A stretch of 64,000 bases of DNA from Bacillus massiliglaciei (GTDB lineage Bacteria > Bacillota > Bacilli > Bacillales > DSM-1321). The stretch is taken from NCBI RefSeq assembly GCF_900098925.1, contig NZ_LT622352.1, forward strand, positions 175,225 through 239,224. Direction: 5' to 3'. Numbering within the stretch: the stretch's first letter is position 1; the number at the start of each line of letters is the position of its first letter. Under the pieces are notes generated by a model. The model worked only from the letters and a program-made list of their open reading frames with translations. It ran no database searches and was not told the origin of the DNA. Both the position numbers and the translations under genes were made by a program. Shown here one piece after another: positions 37,421 to 47,304 of the stretch.

Positions 37421-38096
37421 TTACTACTTCACCACCCTTACTTTTTCTTTCACCAATAATCCAAGCCAAAATAATTCCCAAGATGACAGCCAATCCGAAA
37501 ATGGTATATAGATTTGAAGTTTTAAATAACCCTGCAGGCGATGAACCTGTTTCAAGATTTACGTAACTTGGAATGTTCATCATATCCTCTTTGACCATCC
37601 CCGAATCTCCAGAATCAATGATAGGAAATGATTCATGCAGATATTTCCCTTTTGGGAGATTGACATTTAATGAGACTACATTACCATCTCCAGCTGTATT
37701 AACTGCCGGTACGACAAATGGGATTTTCTCATTTTTTGTATCTGTAAATTGATAACTTACTGTATACGTAAATTCTCCTTTACTGCCTTCAGGTAGAGAT
37801 ACTAGTACTCTATTAACAGAATTTCCTTCGTTTAACTCATAGGTAAGCTCTTGATCCTCTCCATTAATCACTAAATCTTCAAAATGCGCACCCCCGATTT
37901 TGGTTACGATATGCTCTAATGTTCCCTCAGGGATTGCTTCGGAGTTGGCAATCGTTATTTTTTCCGTTACTTTGATAACATCTTCATACATAACTTCAAG
38001 GTTGGCGCTTTTTAAAACCGGCGCTGCTTCTTCTGCCGAAACGGTATTAATTGAAAGCAGCATCACGCTAAATAGCAACATGATTATTCTTTTCAT
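37413..38096 (-). CDS. Exported protein with C-terminal membrane anchor, unknown
   Basis: 227 residues from ATG at 38096 (AAGGGGGAAAG upstream). N-terminal signal peptide (cut near VSAEEA), an extracytoplasmic part rich in beta pattern (residues 30-190) and a C-terminal membrane helix (about 195-215) with a lysine-rich tail. No family recognised. Placed between an MFS gene and the small protein/symporter pair, overlapping the latter. Might be a surface substrate receptor or transporter accessory. Confidence 0.7.
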   Translation of the reverse strand: MKRIIMLLFSVMLLSINTVSAEEAAPVLKSANLEVMYEDVIKVTEKITIANSEAIPEGTLEHIVTKIGGAHFEDLVINGEDQELTYELNEGNSVNRVLVSLPEGSKGEFTYTVSYQFTDTKNEKIPFVVPAVNTAGDGNVVSLNVNLPKGKYLHESFPIIDSGDSGMVKEDMMNIPSYVNLETGSSPAGLFKTSNLYTIFGLAVILGIILAWIIGERKSKGGEVVNV

Positions 38097-38204
38097 TTCA
38101 CTTTCCCCCTTCATTTCGCTTTTGATGGTTTCAAGCATCCTAGTATCTTTCCTTGACACCATATTCTGTTAGTTATGAATTATCTGGAAACAAATTCTAA
38201 ATAA

Positions 38205-39404
38205 TTAAATATTAATTTCTTTCTCTGATTCTATGACTTGATGATTTTCAAGCTCACCGAAACTGAACATAATTCGAATCAGACAAGCAATAAAACTGAC
38301 AATCCAGATTATTTGGAAACTTCCGAACAAATCATATAGCATACCAAACACATATCCAGAAATCGCTGATCCTAATTGACCAACCGTGTTCATGATACTA
38401 ATAAGCGATCCCGCGCTACTAATATGTACCATTTCAGTGGCGAGAGTCAGCATCGGGGCTAAAGACCATGAAATAGCGATGCCAATCACAAAAGCTGTAC
38501 AATATATCGCCGTGTCGTTTAGGAATATCAACCATAAACAACATCCTGCCGCTAAGATAGAACCGATGATGAGAGTAGACTTTCTTTGCCCTGCTATATC
38601 AGAAAGTTTACCTGAAAGAGGGGCTCCGATGATTTGTGCGATCATCATAATCGCCATGATCAGACCGGTCTCTTGCTTCGTATATCCCATAGCTGCTTCC
38701 AAATAGGTGGGCATCCAAGCCAGAATGCCATAAAGTCCAAATAAGCCAAAAAAGGAAATTCCCAAAAGACGGTGGATTTTTTTATCTTTGAACAAATTCA
38801 AAAAAACCCTAGGCTGGACTTCATTCTTTTCCTGTATTTCTGTTGTATTTTTACCCATTGGCACCTTTAGGAATAGCAGCAATGTTGGCAAAAGGAGAAT
38901 AGATAACATAAGAAATAATGTGTTCCATTCTACATAGATTGATAGAATCGGAAAAACAGTTAAAGTTAATAACGATCCAGCAGCTGCGGCACCCTCTAGT
39001 ACGCCAATGCTTAATCCCCGTTTTTCTCTAGGGCTATGGATTGAAATTAGTTTTATAGCTGGAGAAAAGATCATGGCTGCAGAAGCCCCCATAATAAACC
39101 TTAAAATAAGGGCAAGATAAAGTGAATGCGTCATTGAAAAGATTATCGATGAAATCATCATTAAAGACAATCCTAGAACGACTAACGATACAGGAGAATA
39201 TCGGTCTGCCAGAGTTCCTGCAGGGATTTGGAAAATGGCGTATCCAAGCAAAAAGGAAGATAAAAGCCCTCCTACTTCAGTAAATCCTACATGATATATA
39301 TCTTTTAGATCGACCAGAAAAGGAACGACTTCCATTCGATGAGATAGAGCTAAAAAATGAATAAAACTGACGAAACAGACCATGAACCATTGAAATTTAT
39401 TCAT
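38205..39404 (-). CDS. MFS transporter
   Basis: 399 residues, 12 membrane segments. Motif A-like GTLADRYSPVSL near 65-76, and a second-half equivalent GKLSDIAGQRKS near 265. ATG at 39404 with GGAGGAG; only 4 bases after the epimerase gene, so same operon. Resembles carboxylate/sugar-acid transporters of the MFS. Gives the operon a second uptake or export route besides the symporter. Confidence 0.85.
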   Translation of the reverse strand: MNKFQWFMVCFVSFIHFLALSHRMEVVPFLVDLKDIYHVGFTEVGGLLSSFLLGYAIFQIPAGTLADRYSPVSLVVLGLSLMMISSIIFSMTHSLYLALILRFIMGASAAMIFSPAIKLISIHSPREKRGLSIGVLEGAAAAGSLLTLTVFPILSIYVEWNTLFLMLSILLLPTLLLFLKVPMGKNTTEIQEKNEVQPRVFLNLFKDKKIHRLLGISFFGLFGLYGILAWMPTYLEAAMGYTKQETGLIMAIMMIAQIIGAPLSGKLSDIAGQRKSTLIIGSILAAGCCLWLIFLNDTAIYCTAFVIGIAISWSLAPMLTLATEMVHISSAGSLISIMNTVGQLGSAISGYVFGMLYDLFGSFQIIWIVSFIACLIRIMFSFGELENHQVIESEKEINI

Positions 39405-39408
39405 GATA

Positions 39409-40494
39409 CTACTCCTCCATAATCTCATCGAAAATATCTTCCATGCCGAATCCAATACCCTTAGGTATATCCATCACTCCCTTAATCTCTACCACTCCAA
39501 AAGGGTCATCCTTTAAATAATAAGGACCAACCATTTCATGTGAGTAATTCCCAGGCAAAATAGTGGAAAGATGGAGACTTGCATTGGTTCCAAGCAGAGT
39601 ATCCCATGGACTAATTAACACACATTGAAGACCTATTGCTTCTGAAAACTGTGCGATTTGAACAGCTGGTGTGATACCGCCGCATTTGATTAGCTTAATA
39701 CCGATCAGGTCGATGGCTTCCTTTTTTGCAAGCTCATACACATCCTTTAACGTATGGGCACTCTCGTCGGCCATGATAGGAATAGATGTTGCACTTCTAA
39801 TTTGTCTTAATCCATCATGATTCCATCCGGGGACCGGTTGTTCAATGTAATCAATCTTATATGGTTCGATTTCTTTAATCACCTGGATGGCCGTTTTTAC
39901 TTTATATCCCTGATTTGCATCAATTCTTAAATGAATGGCTGGACCTATTGCCTGCCGAATTTGAGAAATGGCTTCAATATCTTTTCGAAAGTCGCTGCCA
40001 ATTTTAATTTTCAGCGTATTAAAACCAGCTTCCGCCATTTCTTTTGCAGCTCTTGCCATTTCCTCCGGGAATTCATCCCCTAATACGTAGGCCACCCTGA
40101 CAGGCTGTTTCCTCTCACCACCTAAAAGCTCATATACGGGAGTTTTCAACCTTTTTCCTTGAACATCCCATAAAGCCATATCAATAGCAGACTTTGCACC
40201 AGTAGCATTCCCGAGAATGATTCCCATTGAATGATGTATTTCTCTTACCGAATAAACCGGTTTTCCAATAATGGCAGGGCCAAGTTTTTTTTCCACTAAC
40301 TCCTTCATTGTTTCAACAGTCTCTCCAGTGAAAAAAGGTAATTCGGATGCTTCCCCAAGACCTGTCAATCCTGTGTTGGTGGTGATTCGAACTATAAGAT
40401 GGGATTGATATGGAGGCATTTTCCCATATGTCATTTTAAAAGGGATCTTAAAAGGTGTTCGTACGATTTTTGCCTCTACCTTTGTAATGTACAA
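39409..40494 (-). CDS. Enolase-superfamily enzyme (MR/MLE, dipeptide-epimerase-like)
   Basis: 361 residues. Catalytic lysine motif LKIKIG near 162, metal ligands Asp in RIDANQG (near 192), Glu in YIEQP (near 217) and Asp in IMADES (near 242), second lysine in IKLIKCGG (near 266). This KxK...K pattern is that of muconate cycloisomerase-like enzymes including L-Ala-D/L-Glu epimerases and N-succinylamino acid racemases. TTG start with GGAGGGAG. Beside a racemase and peptidases, so stereochemical inversion of an amino-acid derivative is the likely role. Confidence 0.88.
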   Translation of the reverse strand: MYITKVEAKIVRTPFKIPFKMTYGKMPPYQSHLIVRITTNTGLTGLGEASELPFFTGETVETMKELVEKKLGPAIIGKPVYSVREIHHSMGIILGNATGAKSAIDMALWDVQGKRLKTPVYELLGGERKQPVRVAYVLGDEFPEEMARAAKEMAEAGFNTLKIKIGSDFRKDIEAISQIRQAIGPAIHLRIDANQGYKVKTAIQVIKEIEPYKIDYIEQPVPGWNHDGLRQIRSATSIPIMADESAHTLKDVYELAKKEAIDLIGIKLIKCGGITPAVQIAQFSEAIGLQCVLISPWDTLLGTNASLHLSTILPGNYSHEMVGPYYLKDDPFGVVEIKGVMDIPKGIGFGMEDIFDEIMEE

Positions 40495-40619
40495 AAAGCT
40501 CCCTCCTTCCTTAAAAATGGAAAATGCAAAATCATGATCTTTTACTTTGGTGCATTAGGTTGTGTTTGGGTTGATTAGACTTTTCAACACGAACCTTTCT
40601 CTTAAATATGGGTATTCCA

Positions 40620-41402
40620 TTATTGGACGATTTTGTTTTTCTTCACAAGCAAGCCTTTAGAAGAAGTAACTGTTCCAGTTGAAATTTTCGGCGGTGTAAG
40701 ATAGGCAAGCTTGGAGTGTGATAGCCCTGCTCCAACCAATGCTTCCGCCATCTTTAATGAGGTTTTGCCAGGATTGATAACAGGCACACCTAGTACATTA
40801 GACATTTCTTCTGCAACATTAAGGAAGCCCATTGACATACAGCCTAATACCAACGTATCTGCCCGGTCTTCATGAATCGCTTTCTTCCCCTCTTCGACTA
40901 GCTTTTGGATCGTTCTTTCACGATTGTTGGCAAGTTCGAGAACAGGTGTATTTATGGCACGTACGGAAGCTAGCTTCTTACCAACCCCTGCTTTTTCCAC
41001 TAGGTGATGCAGTGGATTAATAATACTATTTGTAACGGTTATGATTGAAAACTGGTAACCACACATTGCCGCTGTCATTACACCCGCTTCACCTGGTCCC
41101 ACTACCACCATTTTTTCCGTTACTTCTCTAACAGCATCTAAACCTGGGTCTCCATAACAACCTAAAATGGCTGCATCATACCCTTTTTTCTCCATCTCCA
41201 ACATAAGATCTACAGTATTTGGTATACTTAGGTATTCCTCATAAAGAGATTCAATGGATGCGGGGCCTTCATCTACATCGACGATATCAACATGTGTACC
41301 AGGCGCTGCATAGGAGCGCAGGATTTCTAATCTTCTCTCCATTTCTTGAAGTCCTGGTTCCGTCCTACTTATCGGTCCTGGCAGTACATAAACTATTTTC
41401 AT
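40620..41402 (-). CDS. Asp/Glu/hydantoin racemase family protein
   Basis: 260 residues. Two catalytic cysteines in ILGCYGDPG (near 80) and LVLGCMSMGF (near 185), the two-cysteine mechanism of cofactor-free amino-acid or hydantoin racemases. ATG at 41402 with GGAGGA 7 bases upstream is chosen over two earlier in-frame codons. First gene of operon 1, 38 bases after the sigma-54 promoter. Substrate may be a hydantoin, Asp/Glu or an allantoin-like compound; not decidable. Confidence 0.88.
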   Translation of the reverse strand: MKIVYVLPGPISRTEPGLQEMERRLEILRSYAAPGTHVDIVDVDEGPASIESLYEEYLSIPNTVDLMLEMEKKGYDAAILGCYGDPGLDAVREVTEKMVVVGPGEAGVMTAAMCGYQFSIITVTNSIINPLHHLVEKAGVGKKLASVRAINTPVLELANNRERTIQKLVEEGKKAIHEDRADTLVLGCMSMGFLNVAEEMSNVLGVPVINPGKTSLKMAEALVGAGLSHSKLAYLTPPKISTGTVTSSKGLLVKKNKIVQ

Positions 41403-41439
41403 AGTCATTCCTCCTTTATTCGTTCTCGTTAGTAATACC

Positions 41440-41454
41440 TGCAAGTTCTATGCC
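41440..41454 (-). promoter_or_regulatory. Sigma-54 promoter of operon 1
   Basis: Minus strand reads TGGCAT-AGAAC-TTGCA, one mismatch to the consensus, 37 bases before the racemase start. The AGAAC spacer is identical to that of the operon 2 promoter. Confidence 0.85.
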
Positions 41455-41499
41455 AGTTTTAGGCATCAAGTTTGATTGGCATAAAAATCGCATTGTAAT

Positions 41500-42738
41500 T
41501 TAATGAACCGTAGAAATACAAAGGTTGTGAAGCATGATGAAACAAGATCTCAATTTCTATATCAAGGAAAAAACAAGCCAATTCTGGAAGACCACTATTG
41601 CACTAAGTTTCGGTTCTTTCCTCTTATTTTCAAATTTACATTTTACACAGCCGTACTTCCCTTAAATCCAGAGAATTTGAAGTTTTCTCCTGCAATGGCA
41701 AGTTTTTAACTGTTTCCCTTGTAACATTGTCATTGAGTTTGTTTTAACTATTAGCTGGCCCCTTTTTCTAACCATATCGGCCGAAAAAACTTAATGTCTT
41801 TCGGGCTATTGTCATCATCTTTATTTTCACTTGCGATCTTTTTTGTTTCGGACTTCTGGTACCTTCTAATTGCACGAACACTCAAGCGGTCACATTAGCT
41901 TGTTTACCGTCTATTGCTTATGCCACAGAAGAGTTTGAAAAAAGAGCTACAGGAGTTGCAAACGGGCTTTATATTAGCGGAAACACCATTGGGAGAATGG
42001 GCAGGAGAATCATCGGTGGATTCACGTCTGATTTATGGGGATGGCGATACACCTATCTAACAATGGGGGTGATAGGTATTTTCTGTTTTCTGTTATTTGT
42101 TTTTTATTTACCTACATCAAAACATCCCCCAACTCTTTGGTGCTTAAGGAAGTTTTAGGGCATCTTAATATCCATCTAAAGAATTACGAACTAAGATCGG
42201 CGTATTATATTGCTTGAATCATCTTTTTTATTTTCATAGTGGTGTTTAATTATTTATCCTACCATCTACACGGGGCACCTTATCATTTCTCTTCCAGCAT
42301 AATCGGTCTATTATTTCTATCCTACCTTGCTGGAACATTTAGCTCGACATTTCCGGGAAACTGGATGCCGTTATGAGTATTCCTAATCGGATGTGTGCAG
42401 GTCTCCTCATTATATTAGTAGGTGTTTTGCTAACGTTTTTTAGTTTGCTTTTAATGATTATAATCGGTCTTATGATTGTCTGTTTTTGGTTTTTTCTTCG
42501 TACATGCAGTTGCAACAAACTGGGGAAGTATCCTGGCGAAAGAGGCAAAAGGAAGTGCCTCCCCTCTCTACTTATTTTTTTATTATGCAGGAGGAAGCCT
42601 GGGGAGTTATGTCTTAGGGAGTGTTTAGGGTGGTATGTGATTGTAACGGTAACCATCTTGTTACTATTGGCGGGTTTAAAAATAATCCTTGGAATGGTCG
42701 CCGTACAAAATAATGAAAAGTTAAAAATAACTTTGTAA
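41500..42738 (+). pseudogene. Degraded MFS transporter (YnfM-like)
   Basis: Pieces of one MFS protein appear in order in all three plus frames: near 41630 FTFYTAVLPLNPENL and SPAMASF, then 41900-42150 LPSIAYATEEFEKRATGV and GGFTSDLWGWRY, then 42240-42360 GAPYHFSSSIIGLLFLSYLAG and 42500-42640 VATNWGSILAKEAKGSAS with YAGGSLGSYVLG. At least five frameshifts or stops separate them. Clearly dead. It is the only plus-strand gene between operon 1 and the second peptidase pair. Confidence 0.8.
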
Positions 42739-42740
42739 AT

Positions 42741-42772
42741 AGGGAGAAATGGGTCGACCATTCTCCCTTTTT
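42741..42772. terminator. Hairpin between the dead MFS gene and the second M28-like gene
   Basis: Stem AGGGAGAA-TGG / CCA-TTCTCCCT with T tail on the plus strand; may serve both directions. Confidence 0.7.
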
Positions 42773-42782
42773 ATATCAATAT

Positions 42783-44531
42783 TTACTTATTTATTTGCTC
42801 AACGGCGAGATTAACGGTCCGGATTGCTTCTAACAGGGCATAGTTTACTTTATTGAGATTGCGTTTTAATCCAGTTAGAACTAAATGATATTGATGACTT
42901 CCTACCTCTAAGTCTGCTAATTTCTCACAATTCGCTAGTAACGGGATTGGAGGCTGCTTTAATGCTGTATCATGGTTGAATTTGTCCCCTTTTACATAAT
43001 TAAGGGGAACTAAAATATTGGAAAGTTGTTTTAATGTTTTGTTAGCATGAGTAACTTGTGTGTCTGTAAGTGTCGCTAGCAAACTGCCAAACAGTGTTAT
43101 GTTATTTTTCAATTTCTCGATCCGGTTATTTGTAATACTAAAATTAAGGCGGCCATTTACTTTGCTTTTATAGTCCTTCAGGCATGTTTCCAATTCTTCG
43201 ACCGCTGCCAATTGGTTAATAGGCAAAATTTCAGTAGTACATGCTTCATACACGATAGATAAATATATTTTGCAATCACGGGCAAGATTTTCTGGAGAAA
43301 TCTTGTCAAGTTTATCTTCTGTTGTATGCCACCACCAGCCAAATCCGCCGGCTTTTCCTGCTCCAAATAATTGAGAAAATGCTTCTGATGCTGGATTATT
43401 GGACTGAGGCTGTTCAGATAACCCCATAAAAAGTGACGGAACACCGGGGCCCCAGAATGATTGATCCCCCGCTCTGCCAAATCGCGATCCTTCAAACTCA
43501 TCTCCAATTAGTTCCTTAATAGACCGTTTTGCAAGATGCCTAGTCTCTGCCATACAATTAGCCTCTGTTAATATCGTCGCTCCTTTGCCGCCAACTGAAT
43601 CAATATTAATATGAAGAACACAATTTTCGTGAAGGTCTTCCCAATATTCATCACAATACAAAGCAGAACCTGCATAACGGCCATGCGAGTGGCCTGACCA
43701 GAAGGCAAGCCTTAAGCCGCGACTAAGATTGTCTTTATATAGGGCAAGTATTCGTGCAACTTCCAACATCGTTGCATTTGCTGTTCCATTATCCATTACC
43801 CCATAATGCCATGAATCAATATGACCGCTAAATAATACAAAATGATTATTCTCGTCACTACCTGGAATCTCAGCAGTTAAAGTGGGAATTTTTCTCCATC
43901 CAGTATCAACCTTAGCTTTTAGCCACCCTTGACAATTGGGGAAATTTTTTACAATACCTTTCATCTTTTGTCCGTCATGAAAATTGACTGATACAACTGG
44001 AATCTTTGGCAAATTGCCATAAGTATGAGGTGTTGGGCTTCCCCATACTGGTGAAACGATCATCTCATGTGTATATTCAGCATTTATAAAGATAATTGCT
44101 TTTGCTCCTGCTTGCTGAGCCTGAAGTACCGCTCCTGGAATAGCGAGACCATCCAGCAGGACTATTTTTCCGCTAACTGGATTTTTTTGATAGTCTACAC
44201 TTACTGACTTACCTGAATACACAATTTCTGCTTCTAACCCTGTGTCATCAGTAGAAACGGCCATTGAATGGGTAATGGCAGGAAAGCTTTTACCGTTAAG
44301 CTTTAGCTCTGTTTTTCCTGGAAGACTAATGTAAGCATCATTTAACGTTAACTCTGTTGTTAAGCCAAATTCTTCAAGCTTTGATTTTACATAATAAAAG
44401 GCACGTAGTTCTTCTTCAGTTCCTGATAGACGAATTTCTGAAGCAACGTTTTGAGTATATTCCATTAATAGATTCTGATTTACTTCCACAAGCATTTGGC
44501 TTTTAATAGATTCTAAATTGACCTTCATCAA
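42783..44531 (-). CDS. M28-like peptidase with PA insert, atypical active site (copy 2)
   Basis: 582 residues, paralogue of the protein at 22781-24544 with the same plan: PA insert, SGHIDSWHYG-DNGTAN, WSGHSHGRYAGS in place of the catalytic Glu-Glu motif, NIDSVGG and WWHTTEDKLD. No signal peptide. Starts 15 bases after the M20 gene, so co-transcribed with it and the Lrp-type regulator. The conservation of the odd GHSxGRYAGS segment in both copies argues for a real subfamily rather than decay. Confidence 0.85.
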   Translation of the reverse strand: MMKVNLESIKSQMLVEVNQNLLMEYTQNVASEIRLSGTEEELRAFYYVKSKLEEFGLTTELTLNDAYISLPGKTELKLNGKSFPAITHSMAVSTDDTGLEAEIVYSGKSVSVDYQKNPVSGKIVLLDGLAIPGAVLQAQQAGAKAIIFINAEYTHEMIVSPVWGSPTPHTYGNLPKIPVVSVNFHDGQKMKGIVKNFPNCQGWLKAKVDTGWRKIPTLTAEIPGSDENNHFVLFSGHIDSWHYGVMDNGTANATMLEVARILALYKDNLSRGLRLAFWSGHSHGRYAGSALYCDEYWEDLHENCVLHINIDSVGGKGATILTEANCMAETRHLAKRSIKELIGDEFEGSRFGRAGDQSFWGPGVPSLFMGLSEQPQSNNPASEAFSQLFGAGKAGGFGWWWHTTEDKLDKISPENLARDCKIYLSIVYEACTTEILPINQLAAVEELETCLKDYKSKVNGRLNFSITNNRIEKLKNNITLFGSLLATLTDTQVTHANKTLKQLSNILVPLNYVKGDKFNHDTALKQPPIPLLANCEKLADLEVGSHQYHLVLTGLKRNLNKVNYALLEAIRTVNLAVEQINK

Positions 44532-44546
44532 AAATCCCCCTATTGG

Positions 44547-45689
44547 TTAATTTGCTAATCCCTTAATCAATAAAGCTAATAATGCACTTCTTTTCGGCAT
44601 TTGAGAAATAATGATATGTTCATTAAGAGCATGTGCCCCGCCACCAACCGCACCTAAACCATCCAGGGTTGGAGCAAACGGTGCTGTAAAGTTTCCGTCA
44701 CTTCCTCCACCTGTTTCTTTCTCTTCCAATTCAAAACCCAGATTTTCCTGGGCCACTTTCTTTGCCTTGTTAAAAAGTGAAATAACTTGATCTGTTCTTT
44801 CAAATGGAGGTCGATTAATGCCGCCGGCTACACTAACTTCAACACCAGCGGTACTTGGCTTAAGATTTATGATGATTGGTATGATCCGGTCAAATTCCGC
44901 TTTCGTTTTTACTCGTAAATCGATATCTGCTTCCGCTTCTGCTGCAATCACATTCACTGTTGTTCCACCTGTGATTTTGCCTACATTGATGGTGGTACCT
45001 TTGCTATAATCAGTTAATTCATATAAATAAGTTACTTGTTTACTTAATTCAAGAATAGCGCTTATTCCTTTTTCAGGTTCCACTCCGGCATGGGCTGCTC
45101 TACCTTTAACATTTAGTTTAAATATTCCTACACCTTTTCTAGCAGTCTTTAATGCGCCATGCCTCGATATTGCTGGTTCTAATACCAACACGTATTTACT
45201 TTTTTTTGCTTCTTCTTCTATTAGTTTTTGAGAGGATGGGCTTCCCAACTCTTCATCAGATGTACATAGAAAAACGACCTTTTTGTTTAATTTTGCATTT
45301 GTATCTTTTAGTGCTTGCAGTGCATATAACCCCTGTACAATACCTGCTTTCATATCAAAGACTCCTGGTCCATAGGCAATATCACCTTTAATTTTATAAG
45401 GGATTTTTTCTATAATATCCCCTTTTTGCCAAACAGTATCATAGTGTGCCAAGAGCATAATTTGTTCGTTGCCATGTCCAAATTCCCCTCTGACATGATT
45501 ACCGTAAAGCTCATTTTGAATAATGGATGATTTCCCGGAAGTTAATTCTTCAAATAATTCAGCAATGAAAATCGCCAGTTCATCTGCTAATTCTTTATCA
45601 CGAGTAGGTGATTCTTTTTCTACTATTTGTTTTAAAGTCTCAAGCATCTGTGCTTGATTTCCCTTTAGAATTTCGAAGAACTCGTTCAT
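44547..45689 (-). CDS. M20 family metallopeptidase (carboxypeptidase G2-like, copy 2)
   Basis: 380 residues. Metal sites in LLAHYDTVW (near 81), GPGVFDMKAG (near 112) and TSDEELGS (near 145). Glutamate-carboxypeptidase-type M20 enzymes split terminal glutamate from folate-like or peptide substrates. Follows the Lrp-type gene by 24 bases and precedes the second M28-like gene. Confidence 0.9.
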   Translation of the reverse strand: MNEFFEILKGNQAQMLETLKQIVEKESPTRDKELADELAIFIAELFEELTSGKSSIIQNELYGNHVRGEFGHGNEQIMLLAHYDTVWQKGDIIEKIPYKIKGDIAYGPGVFDMKAGIVQGLYALQALKDTNAKLNKKVVFLCTSDEELGSPSSQKLIEEEAKKSKYVLVLEPAISRHGALKTARKGVGIFKLNVKGRAAHAGVEPEKGISAILELSKQVTYLYELTDYSKGTTINVGKITGGTTVNVIAAEAEADIDLRVKTKAEFDRIIPIIINLKPSTAGVEVSVAGGINRPPFERTDQVISLFNKAKKVAQENLGFELEEKETGGGSDGNFTAPFAPTLDGLGAVGGGAHALNEHIIISQMPKRSALLALLIKGLAN

Positions 45690-45713
45690 AGTAGCCCCCT
45701 TTTCTGATTCTAA

Positions 45714-46211
45714 TTATCGAGAAGATTGTGAACCAACTCCCCAATCATAGCTCTGCTTAAAGATTTCCAAAATCAAAGAAGACTCTACCGATTCAATACC
45801 ATCGATTGGGCTAATGCCATTCTTCATAACCCCATAAAGTTCCTCATTCGAGGACGTAATTACTTCCACATATAAGTCATAGACACCTGTTGCGGCTGCT
45901 ACAAAGCGGATCTCTGGGATCTCAACTAGTTTTTTTATAACATAGTCTAATTTCTGGTGACGCACCTTCATTCCAAAGATGGTCACACTAGGACTTCCTG
46001 TCTTAAATGGGTTGACTACACCTACAATTTTAAGAATTTGGTTTTCTATAAGTCTTTGAACTCTGTTTCTTACGGTACCGACAGTAATACCTAGTTCCTC
46101 TGAAATGTCAGTATAGGAAGTTCTACCATCCGTTTGTAACCTTTTAATGATGTTGATATCTAGTTCATCCAAATTTAGCGGGACTTCTTCAACCTGTTTC
46201 ACGGAACTCAT
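45714..46211 (-). CDS. Lrp/AsnC family transcriptional regulator
   Basis: 165 residues. Helix-turn-helix at about 15-65 (LDINIIKRLQTDGRTSYTDI, then VGTVRNRVQRL) and the RAM ligand-binding domain at about 75-155. Heads a three-gene operon with M20 copy 2 and M28-like copy 2, so it probably senses an amino acid and controls these peptidases and itself. GGAGAATGAG upstream. Confidence 0.9.
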   Translation of the reverse strand: MSSVKQVEEVPLNLDELDINIIKRLQTDGRTSYTDISEELGITVGTVRNRVQRLIENQILKIVGVVNPFKTGSPSVTIFGMKVRHQKLDYVIKKLVEIPEIRFVAAATGVYDLYVEVITSSNEELYGVMKNGISPIDGIESVESSLILEIFKQSYDWGVGSQSSR

Positions 46212-46296
46212 TCTCCTTTAAAAATTCAAAATTTTCATTTAACCACATAATAAATTATAAATTTTTCAATTTCAATTATTATTTTTTTATTTTTTT

Positions 46297-46560
<264 letters not shown>

Positions 46561-46632
46561 GTGGTATTAGGTCAATAAAGTAAACACAATTTTTTAGATT
46601 TATTTCACCTACCGCGCGCTTACGCTTGGTGG

Positions 46633-46678
46633 CCTCTTCCTTCAAGGACAGAATGCATTCTGTCCTTGAAGGAAGAGG
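46633..46678. repeat. Perfect 46-base palindrome
   Basis: Two 23-base arms (CCTCTTCCTTCAAGG... and its exact complement) meet without a loop at 46655/46656. Lies between the left inverted repeat of the outer IS3 element and the end of its orfB. No T tract, so not a typical terminator. Confidence 0.85.
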
Positions 46679-46695
46679 AAAAGTTGAATTTTGGC

Positions 46696-47228
46696 TTAAT
46701 TCGCAATCTTATTAAAGTACATACGTTCGTATTCGGGTGGAGAAAAATAACCATTTGCAGAGTGTATTCTTTTTGAGTTATAGAATATCTCGATATATTC
46801 ATAGATTTCCTTTTTCGCTTGTTTTCTAGTCTTGTATTTAGTCAAATAAATTCGTTCTTTCTTCAATACACTGTGAAAAGATTCAATACAAGCGTTGTCG
46901 TAACATTTTCCTTTTCTGCTCATGCTTACATCGATCTTGTAGGCGGCTAATTGCTTTTGGTAATCTTTCGAACAATATTGGCGTCCACAGTCTGAATGAT
47001 GAAGAACAGATCCGAGCGGCAGTTGCTGGCGATTATAAGCCCGGTCCAAGGCGTTGATAACCAAGTCTTTTGTCATTATTTTATCGACGGACCAGCCTAC
47101 AATTTTACGGGAAAACAAATCCATTACACTCGCCAGATAAAGCCATCCTTCTGATGTGGGAACATAAGTGATATCAGCCACCCACACTTTATTTGGCTCA
47201 TCAACTTTAAACTCTTGATTGAGCTTGT
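46696..47228 (-). pseudogene. C-terminal part of outer IS3 orfB transposase
   Basis: Carries the DDE core: VWVADITYVPT, HHSDCGRQYCS and NACIESFHSVLKKE, ending YFSPPEYERMYFNKIAN. The frame continues upstream through NQEFKVDEPNK up to the insertion point at 47228, where the inner element begins. The N-terminal part lies at 48426-48785. Confidence 0.85.
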
Positions 47229-47304
47229 TGGATAGGCTACACTTAGTTGGACAGAATTTTTAAGGTCAAGTAGACTACAAATAATACATTTGAGGAGAAT
47301 CTAC

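Noticed and set aside
40501..40619. A fourth sigma-54 promoter before the epimerase gene
   Set aside because: Only partial TGCA-containing matches; GG and GC elements do not have the required spacing.
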